NCBI GenBank assembly: GCA_037178855.1
Contig: JASJZC010000003.1
Span: 1,488,001-1,552,000, forward strand
DNA: 64,000 nucleotides
DNA from: Oscheius sp. JU75
Lineage: Eukaryota > Nematoda > Chromadorea > Rhabditida > Rhabditidae
Direction: 5' to 3'
Made by a program: the position numbers and the translations under genes. Positions 56,047 to 64,000 of this stretch are shown piece after piece. The notes below the pieces were generated by a model. It did not search any database and was not told the DNA's origin. It was given only the letters and a program-made list of their open reading frames with translations. Each line of letters starts with the position of its first letter. Positions within the stretch are counted from its first letter, which is position 1.

Positions 56047-59000
56047 ATGTCTTCTAGCTTTAACAACCAAGGATACGGGCAGGGAAGCTACGGTGGCGGA
56101 AACCGAGACGATGGTCAGCGTGGAGGCTTCCACAACAGCTCGCGTGGAGGATTCGAGAACCAGCGTGGTGGATACGATGATGACAGGTTGGTATTTCTGG
56201 TCTCTTCGAGCCGAACTTTGTCAAGCTCGAGTCCTTTCAGACGAGACTACAGTCTTGGCGGGTATGGCCACAGTGGAGGTGGACAGCAGAATGAGCATAG
56301 GAACCGTGGAGGTTATGATGACTGTTACAGTCGGTAGGTCAAGAGAACTGTAGCCCCCGTTTCTCTTCTGGAGTGTATCTAACAATCCTAACTGATAACT
56401 TTGAGTCACCCTATCTTTCAGTCTCTTAGAGCATCCATATACCCTTGGATTGGTCTTCAGAAGAGCTTTCCAATGCTTTGATGTCTAGGAAAATTTCTAG
56501 AGGCTGAGGATATGGGACAAGGTCGGTGTCTGCTTGGTCTCACGGTCTTTTGGAAAAAATTACAATGATTTCTTCGCTTTCTTTTGCGTTTATAGTCACT
56601 GAATTTTTCATTTCAGAAACCAAGAAGGTCGTCAAGGACAGGGACAAGCCTACACCAGCAACCGTGGAAACTTCGAGCAACGCGGAGGAGGCGGTCATAG
56701 GAACTTTGGTAAGTCAACCAGACAGAAAGAGATTACTTTTAATTTCCAGAGGAACGTCGTGATCGCCAGCGCTCTCCTCCTCGCATGGGACAGAGCCAGA
56801 ACACCTTTGGTGGAAACCAGGGCCGTCAGGACCGTGGCGGCTACGGTGGAGGCGACCAGGGCTGGAACAATCGCAGACCGGAGCGCGTCTTCGAAAACAG
56901 CAACCGCGGCCGCCAGCCGGACAACCATGGTGAAGAACGCCAGTCTTACGTCAATAACGATGACCAGGCATTTCACGGAGACTCGGATAACAGAATGAAG
57001 AATCGCGGAGGAGTGAGGGTGGGTTTAGAGAGACAGATGCTGAGAGACAAAGTTAAAAGCTGGCTGAACTTGTCATTTTAATCCGTCTATAGACAAGTCA
57101 ACTCTAATACAGTTTCGTCAGCTGCTACCCCATCAGCTCGTCGTTTCTCGTCTCTCTACCAAACAATTAGCAAAAGCTACCAGTAGAAACAAAGACAGAG
57201 ACTAACATAAATCTTCCAGGACGAGCCATCGTTCCGTAGAGGAGAGCATGGCGGAGACTTCCGAGCTGGGCGTGGAGGAGGAGACCGTGGCGGCTACTTC
57301 AACGATCGTGATGGCCGCGACTTCCAGTCTGGAAACCGTGAATCCGAACGTCTCGGCTTCGGATATAGCCACAACTCATTCGAGAAGGGTCCCTCGTCCT
57401 TCAATCACCAGAACAAGGTTGGACACTTCTTTATATTGAGATTCATTCTTTTCTTTTCAGTTCTCCGGAAGCCAGGGATCGAACGGGTACGGCAATCAGT
57501 CTCAGAACAGTTTCACCAGCCATAACAGCTTTACTGGTGGAAACCAGAACAATGGCTTCAACAAGTTTGGTAAAAACCAGGACGGTGGACATAACAGGAG
57601 CTTTGGAAGCGTGACCCCCACTGAATTCGGCAATCAGAGCTCTGGAGGCTTCGGAGGGAACCAGAGCAGTCAGGACAGTAGCGGCGGCTTCGGAAACCAG
57701 AACTCTGGAGGCTTCGGAGGAAATCAGAACGCTGGAGGCTTTGGAAGAAACCAGAACTCTGGAGGCTTTGGAGGAAAGCAGGGTGACCAGAGAAGTTTCG
57801 GACAAGATGGACAACAGAACTCGTTCGCAAATAGAGGCAAGGCCGGAGAAGACAGAGAATCGTGTTTCGGCAATCCTGGCTCTGGCTTCGGCAATGGAGG
57901 TTCAAAGTTTGGTTCTGGGGGAGGTAACGGCTTCAACAACCGCGACGGAGGAAACTCCGGCTTCCCGGGACGTGGAGGAAGAGGCGGTGGACATGGCGGC
58001 TTCGGAGGAGATCGTGGTGGGCGTGGAGGTGGACGCGGTGGTGGACGTGACAATGCCGACCCCTTTGCCAATCAGACCAGCTTTTTCTCTAATACCAATG
58101 ACAGCAACGATGACGGAGAAGACGCAGGTGCCTCATTCAGAAGAGGAGGGGAAACTCGAGCCGGAGACGCATTCGCCAACGAAGGAGGAAACCTTGACAG
58201 TGTGAACAACACGGTGTTCCGCAGAGGCGGCAATGGAATGGTGAGTACAGGGGACAGCGAGACAAGAAGAGACAGAGAGAAAGAGAGGCAGTGAGGTAGA
58301 GAAAGAAAGGCAGAAAAACAGAGACCAAGAGATAGAGAAACAGAGACAGAAAGACATAGAGACAGAGAGTCAGTGAGACAAAGAAACAATGAGAGACATC
58401 TTTGATTATTAGCATTCCAGAGCGGTGATAGAACCGATGACACCTTGCGTGCTCCCCGTGACTGGATACCCGAGGAGAGGGATGTGGAAGAGCTCTATAA
58501 AGAGTGCGAGGAGAATAGCAACATGTACTCTGCCGAGGACCATGATAACATCGTCGTCCATGGCCCCATGAAGGACAATCGCATCACCCTTTGGGAGAAC
58601 TCTGGCCTGGACGAGAAGCTCGTGGAGATCCTTGTCAGAAAGAACAAATGGATTCAGCCCTACCCAATCCAGTCTGCCACTGTCCCGGCAATCCTCAAGG
58701 GCTACGATGTGGCTGCTAAAGCTGAGACCGGATCGGGAAAGACTGGAGCCTTCGCGATTCCCATTGTGGACTGGGTGAGTTACATATCATAGTCTCTGTC
58801 TCTTTGTCTCTCTGTTTCATTATCTCTTTGTCTTTCTGTTTCTTTCATCTTATTTTCTTCCAGATTATCAAGAACCGCAGTACCGAAGGCCGGACCATCC
58901 ATCCCTATGCCGTGATTCTTGAACCCACTCGTGAACTGGCCAACCAGGTCTACGACGAGTTCAAGAAGATTACCTACAACACCGGAATCAGAGTCGTGCT

Positions 59001-60855
59001 CAACTACGGACAGATCAACTCCTTCAAGGTCCGCACGGAGATCCAGAAGGGCGTCGACATCTACATCGGAACCATCGGAAGGCTAATGGATTTCCAGTGC
59101 AAGGGAAATGTCGACCTACGTCGCATGAAGTTCTTTGTTCTCGACGAGGCTGACAACCTCCTGAAGGCCAACGACATAGGCCAGCTCGAGGAGATTATGG
59201 CGCATCCCTATTTCCAAGAGGGCAAGTCGAACAGCCAGACGCTCCTCTTCTCTGCTACCATGAACCCGACTGCCGACAGCATGGCCACTAGGTTGATGCG
59301 CAAAAAGTAATTTCAGTTCCGCTTGCCAATAGTTTTTATTTTCAGTATGGTAGTCGGTGTCGAAAACACCGGCAGTCGAGCAAACCGTCACGTCATGCAG
59401 AAGTACGTTCAGAACCTCAGCTCTGCCGACAAGAGAGAAATGCTGGAAAAGATCTTTGGAGAAGATAACGCGCAAGGAAAAGGTAAAAAAGACAGCGAGG
59501 CAGTACCTATTCAATGGTTTTCAGTAGTAAAGACTCTCATCTTCGTCGCCACAAAGAAAATGGCTGACATGTTCTCTATGGCTATGCCGGAAGGACTCAC
59601 CGCTGCCTCAATCCACGGAGATCGTTCCCAAGACCAGCGTACCCAGACGATCAACGACTTCAAGCGCGGAAAAATCCACGTTCTCGTCGGTACCGACGTC
59701 TGTGCCCGAGGTCTGGACATCCCGAAGCTGGACAGAGTTATCGTCTACGATACTCCGGACAGAAAGAGAGGAGGAGACATGGAGCAGATGCTCAACGAAG
59801 TCGCTCACCGAATCGGACGAACAGGTCGTCAGCAGGCTGGAACGGCCATTATCTTTTGTGACCATTCCGTTGATCAGACGATGGCCAAGAGTCTCGTCGA
59901 GTTCCTGAGCGAGGCTCAGCAGGAGGTCCCGGACTTCCTCATCGACATTGCCGAGGGAAGAGGAGGCCGCAGTGGCTTTGGAAAATCGTCCAGCGGATTC
60001 GGATCGGGTGGAGGAGCCTGTTTTGGTTCTGGCTCCGTATTCGGCTCTGGAGCCGGTTTCGGCAGCGGCGGAGAAGCAGACTTTGGAGGTGTGTGACAGT
60101 GACAGCTACGTTACCCTATCAATTTCAGCTGGCAAAGGTTTCGGCACCGGCAAGGGATTCGGCTCCGGCGGCTTCGGCTCCGGAAAAGACGACAAGAAGA
60201 ATGACCCGACTGGAAGCTTCGGATCCGGCTCTGGATTCGGCTCTGAGGCCGGATTCGGCAGAGGAGGAGGCTTCGGCTCCGGAAAGTCCAACGAGAAGAA
60301 GGACGAGCCCACCTTCGGGTTCTCCGGGTTTGGAAACGGCTCCAGCGCTTTCGGCTCCAATGGCTTTGGAGAAAAGCCAGCTAGCAAGACGACTACTGGC
60401 TTCGGGCAGGCAAACAGCTTTGGAAGCTCATCCGGAGTTGAAAAGGCTGGCTCCGAAGGTAAGAGAACAATCCACAGGACATCACTCGATGCCGACAACG
60501 CCGCATCTCCATCGACTCCCGTATCGACTGATCCCGAGGAGGCGGACACTGTCACCGCTGATGAAAAGGTCGCGGAAGGAAAAGTAACTGAAGAAAAAAG
60601 GAACTCGGAAATTAAGGAAGCTGAGGAGGTGAAGAAAGAGGAATCCGAGAAGAATGAAGATCCCGGTATGTGTCTCTCCGTCACTCGTTGAGTTGATCTG
60701 TCCGTAGTTGAGCACGACTCTGATTCCGGTGTTGTCTCACTATCTCTGTCTCTTTGTCTCTCATTCTCAATTTTTCAGGATTTGGATCCAGCTTCACGGA
60801 CAAACTAGACTATGAGGAGGAATCCGAAGAGAAAACTACCGAATGCGACTTCTAG
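56047..60855 (+). CDS. Vasa/GLH-like DEAD-box RNA helicase with GFG-repeat tails
   Basis: Exons 56047-56186, 56241-56333, 56617-56708, 56750-57018, 57220-57417, 57461-58240, 58421-58774, 58864-59306, 59346-59482, 59525-60088, 60129-60665 and 60779-60855 give about 1227 residues. Residues 1-520 are low-complexity: RGG-rich first, then GGFGGNQ-type repeats. The helicase core has the Q motif (PYPIQ), AETGSGKT (625-632), PTRELANQ, TIGRL, DEAD (736-739), SAT, ARGLDIP and HRIGRTGR, so it should be active. A second GFGSG repeat region and an acidic tail (YEEESEEKTTECDF) follow. TIGR instead of TPGR and the GFG repeats recall nematode GLH germ-granule helicases; the CCHC zinc knuckles of GLH-1/2 are absent. 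The ATG is 1 base after attttcag. Intron 59483-59524 is 42 bases and in frame, so retention is possible. Confidence 0.88.
57050..57190 (+). repeat. Dispersed repeat unit, copy 6 (in helicase intron 4)
   Basis: Shorter copy; shares gaacttgtca, gacaagtcaactctaat, cagctcgtcg and ctctctaccaaaca. It follows a GAGACAG tract. Confidence 0.8.
58245..58390. repeat. (GAGACAGA)n microsatellite in helicase intron 6
   Basis: Occupies most of the intron, beginning a few bases after the donor. Confidence 0.8.
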
Positions 60856-60934
60856 ACTTCCAGTGCAGTTCTCTAGTCATGCTTCCGGGTTCTGATCTCC
60901 TTGCCATCATGTTATCCCAGTGCTTGTTCCCGAA

Positions 60935-60940
60935 AATAAA
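60935..60940 (+). terminator. Probable polyadenylation signal aataaa
   Basis: aataaa 80 bases past the helicase stop codon. Confidence 0.65.
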
Positions 60941-61145
60941 ATTTTGTACCCCCCAAAATGTTGTTCTTCCACTAGGAAACATGTCCACTGATATTTGGCA
61001 TTCAAATTGACCGGCTTCTGATAGCCGTCTTCGGTTCTTCACGGTTTCTCCCATACCGTCTCAAAGCGCGCCTATCCTCGTGTAGGCGGCCGAAGGTGCT
61101 CCAGCTCTCCTCAACCCTCAAAATCCAATTTTTAGCCCCTTTTCA

Positions 61146-63001
61146 ATGGAAATTTCTCGTCTCCCTCTCGAAAACGCGTCCTGGCTCGAAATCTTCACCA
61201 AATTCATCCTCTCCGGCCGTCCCTTCATTCTGGAACCTGACTGGACCCGCGACTGGCCTTCCAGGAAGGAATGGGTCCGAGACGGCCAACCGAATCTGAA
61301 CTTCCTCTTGGAGAAATATGGTAAGTTTTTTGTCTTTCTGGGATTGAGAATGTACTTAGGAGAGGCTAAAGTACCAGTCGTGACGGAGAGAGATGGAGAA
61401 GTATTGGAGATGTCGTTCAGAGAGTACGTAGACTACTGCAACGAGCCGACGAGTGAGCATGGAGCACTGTACCTGAAGGACTGGCACTTCCAGAAAGAGT
61501 GAGTGTTTTATGTCTACCTATCTCTATCTCTCTGTTTCTTTGACTCTCTGTCTTTCGATGTACCTGTATTTCTGTTCCAGTCTCTCATTTCTCTCCTTCC
61601 AGATGCAACGGCTCTGCTGTCTACTCTCCTCCACCCTTCTTCTCGACAGACTGGCTCAACAACGAGTCCTGGACTGATGAATCGAATAATCCAGCCAACG
61701 GCGACTACAGATTCCTTTACTTTGGACATCAGGGAACCTGGTAGGTCTCACTCTATTCTACTGGACCCACAAGTTCAGGACTGGCTTCCACTCGGACGTG
61801 CTCTCGACTCACAGCTGGTCCGCGAACATTTGTGGCAGAAAACTGTGGTATCTGGTGCCGAGGGGGAATGAGATGATCTTCAAAGAGGGCCGGGACTTTG
61901 TTAAGGACATTCGGGAAAAGATGGAGCTCTGGGAGAAGGTATTTTGTTTATTTCATTGCGATCTTCCTGCTGCTTATGCGCACATATATCATGCGAAAGT
62001 GCCTCACCGGCTTCTCCGCATAGCTCAGTCGGTTAGAGTTCCGACTACAGACCAAAAGGCGCATGGTTCGATCCTCGCGCTCAACAAATGCTAGGAAATC
62101 GATCTCCGTCTTAATTACAAAAAGCAATATATTCGGCGCGCGTATACTCGACCAGCGCGACGTGGACAAGTGGATACCCTACTAAGAGAGTTTTTAGGCC
62201 AATGTCGTGACTTTTGTTCAAGAAGCCGGCGAGATCGTCTTCATTCCCTCCAATTTCTACCACCAAGTCCATAATCTCGAGACGACCATCTCCCTGAATC
62301 ACAATTCCATCAACGCCTCTAACATTCAGCTCGTCTGGGAGTTTCTTCAGCACCGCGTCATAGATATTCGCGAAGAAATCGGTCATCTGAAAGGAATTTT
62401 CAACGAGGAGGAGATGAAAAACCAGGTTCAAGTCTGTTTTTTTCGTTCTTTGGAGCAGGGAAATAGGGGAGGGTTGCCCCTACTCGCACCCGTATCATCT
62501 CGTCGGCAGCGGGAAGAGCGGTCGGGGAGAAAGCGAGGGCCGTGGGAATGATGACTGCACTAAGTGGGAATCTACCTGAATGGCAGTGATTTGAACACAG
62601 TGTAAAACAAATCTGACCCAATTATAAATTTTGGAATCTTCAGTTTTTGACTGGATTTTGAAATGAAGGGCTCCACTCTCTCTTTCTCTGTATCACTGTC
62701 GAGATCAGTCTAATCATTCCGTTTTCAGCTGATTCTCAACGCGGATGCACGTCTCGACTTCTCTCGTTTCTCACAACTTCTAGATCTCATCATTCAGGAT
62801 CGTCTCTCCCGTAACATCTCTCCCTACCTGTGTCCTTCCCATTCAGATCCTCGTCTTTGTCAATCCCCGTGTTTCTCTCATACCTGTGATTGTTCAATCT
62901 CTACCTGTGATCACTGTCTCTCTTTCCTCCACTCCTATGATCTTTCAATTGCTCAAACTATTCACAACGAGGGTCAAGGGTTCGTTCTAGGACCCGTATA
63001 A
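61146..63001 (+). CDS. JMJD4: JmjC-domain 2-oxoglutarate oxygenase JMJD4
   Basis: JMJD4 hydroxylates a lysine of the translation release factor eRF1. Exons 61146-61320, 61360-61498, 61603-61740, 61779-61938, 62198-62425 and 62729-63001 join in phase to 370 residues. Visible: the opening RPFILEPDWTRDWPSRKEWV, an LYLKDWHF block, the Fe-binding H155-x-D157 (GFHSDV), WSANICGRKLWYLVP, and the distal His in VFIPSNFYHQVHNLE (H226) followed by TISLNHNSINASN. The C-terminal exon (LILNADARLDFSRFSQLL) matches the family, then continues in a cysteine-rich tail (CPSH, CQSPC, CDCS, CDHC) that I do not know from the family. Two introns are 38-39 bases. ATG lies 11 bases after ccaatttttag. The 4th intron contains a tRNA-like sequence. 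Confidence 0.92.
62013..62094 (+). other. tRNA-like sequence in JMJD4 intron 4
   Basis: A-box-like gcatagctcagtcggttaga and B-box-like ggttcgatcctcgcgc, with a loop around ctacaga. Stems are incomplete, so it looks like a pseudo-tRNA. Confidence 0.45.
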
Positions 63002-63694
63002 TCTTTGAATCTGTGATATCTAGTCTTTTTTGGAGATAAATTTATCTCTCTGCCTCTCCGCCTTGAGAGAGACAGAGAAACAGTGAGACAGAGAGAGACA
63101 AGGATGATTACTATGCAACTCTTGTGAGCATTCTTGTTGTCAACAGATAGCTTTTGACAACAGACAATAAGTCTAAAACACAATTCGTAGGATTATAGGC
63201 ATAAATTTCGAAAACAAACTTTATTAGTCCTTGTACCACAAGGTCACCACTGAAAATACCGTCAGAGCGAGCAAGAGAGTCAAAAAAAAGAAGAGAATGA
63301 CATAGATTATCCGAAAGCAAAGGGGTTAAAGAGGATTATGTGGTACTTTTGACTTTTTTCGGTTACTAGTGACGTGGAATTCGACCAGCTGGGAAGGAAA
63401 AATGAGAAGAGAGAGGTCTCCAACAATCTGCTCCTCCGAACAATCGAAGTTGCGGTCTTTCGTCGACGGCAGCAGGGAAAACCATTTGCGGACTTTCTTT
63501 CTCTTTTTCTTTCTCGATATCAGCACATGTACACCCATACCAAAACCTTAAACATTTGCGGGTCGCTTGCTTGGTTCGAATGCTTGGTTGATTTAGTTTT
63601 AAAAGTTAGAATAAAGGTAAGTATGAACCCACCGACAGCAGTGATCGAATTTCTTTATTCATTTGTCTGAATGCTTCGCCGCTGGCTTTCTTAG
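63002..63694. other. Stretch with no firmly supported gene
   Basis: An open frame at 63374-63600 on + (NNLLLRTIEVAVFRRRQQGK) may belong to the exon-like piece at 63695 but has no fixed start or donor. Confidence 0.35.
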
Positions 63695-63806
63695 AAACAC
63701 CCAAGAAAAGCTTGGCGGCTACAGGTACCGGCAGGCCAGGGACTTTTACAAGTTCTACAACGTCCTGCGCGCCTTTCGAAAGCGGCCGAAAGATGACTCT
63801 TCTTAG
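63695..63806 (+). CDS. Exon-like piece, C-terminal end of an unknown protein
   Basis: After the acceptor ggctttcttag, one frame reads NTQEKLGGYRYRQARDFYKF and on to a basic end RAFRKRPKDDSS and a stop. Coding-like composition, but the upstream exons are uncertain and no family is recognised. Confidence 0.35.
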
Positions 63807-64000
63807 TTTTTGAACCCTACTTGCTGAAGGCGGATTGTTAAAACTGGCTGCATAAACAAATACGGTATTCCCTGTCAGAACCTTTCCCCAGTCATTGCTG
63901 CAGATATGCTTCAGCTGATCCAGTAGAAGATGTTTCGTCGACGTCGTTAGCCGTGTTACTGCTTGAACCTACCTCGTGGAAGTATTTATCGGGAGTGATT
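63807..64000. other. Right end of window, nothing recognised
   Basis: No supported feature. Confidence 0.4.

Noticed and set aside
57443-58071. Long antisense ORFs opposite the helicase GFG repeats (proline-, valine- and serine-rich)
   Set aside because: They are mirror images of the repetitive GGFGGNQ codons on the + strand.
1-64000. CRISPR arrays, bacterial operons, ribosome binding sites or riboswitches
   Set aside because: The sequence is intron-containing animal DNA; tandem tracts are microsatellites without spacer structure.

Overview
The window is animal nuclear DNA with compact, intron-rich genes, most likely from a nematode. Reasons: nearly all introns are GT-AG, many only 29-60 bases long with a tttcag-type acceptor. 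At least seven genes have such an acceptor 0-12 bases before the start codon, as expected for spliced-leader trans-splicing. A germline-helicase-like gene has GFG repeats like C. elegans GLH proteins. The V-ATPase a-subunit gene has two sets of paired alternative exons like C. elegans unc-32. A fragment of a nematode-type retroelement envelope gene is also present. All exon models were built by hand from reading frames, splice signals and family knowledge; no alignment was run, and boundaries may be off by a base or two.

Layout. 0-4.6 kb: end of a multi-TM protein gene (+), an uncertain ORF, and a PGAP2-like GPI-remodelling gene (-). 4.6-9.3 kb: a gene-poor stretch with decayed retroelement pieces. 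9.4-13.6 kb: a 1182-residue protein (-) joining a stonustoxin-type (SNTX) perforin-like module to a cysteine cluster and a GTPase. 13.6-19.1 kb: repeats, including a perfect 157-base inverted repeat, a deleted mariner and hairpin elements. 19.2-20.9 kb: a secreted EGF-like, charged, probably GPI-anchored protein (-). 20.9-25.6 kb: repeats only. 25.6-27.6 kb: AASDHPPT-type phosphopantetheinyl transferase (-). 28.4-32.4 kb: SLC6 transporter (+). 32.7-37.5 kb: TMEM120 (+), with a CCCH zinc-finger gene nested antisense in its large intron. 38.1-40.4 kb: SLC35B1 (-). 42.3-44.3 kb: polypeptide GalNAc-transferase (+). 44.4-46.0 kb: two unrecognised genes (-). 46.7-52.9 kb: V-ATPase subunit a (-). 56.0-60.9 kb: Vasa/GLH-like DEAD-box helicase (+). 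61.1-63.0 kb: JMJD4 (+). The right end holds one exon-like piece.

The neighbours do not form one pathway. Several act in the secretory and endomembrane system (PGAP2, SLC35B1, GalNAc-transferase, V-ATPase, TMEM120), but this is probably coincidence. The unifying feature is the repeat load: (GAGACAGA)n-like tracts in almost every larger intron, a dispersed unit of about 150-230 bases in six copies (five of them ending next to such tracts or inside introns), recurrent small stem-loops, and many tRNA-like sequences.
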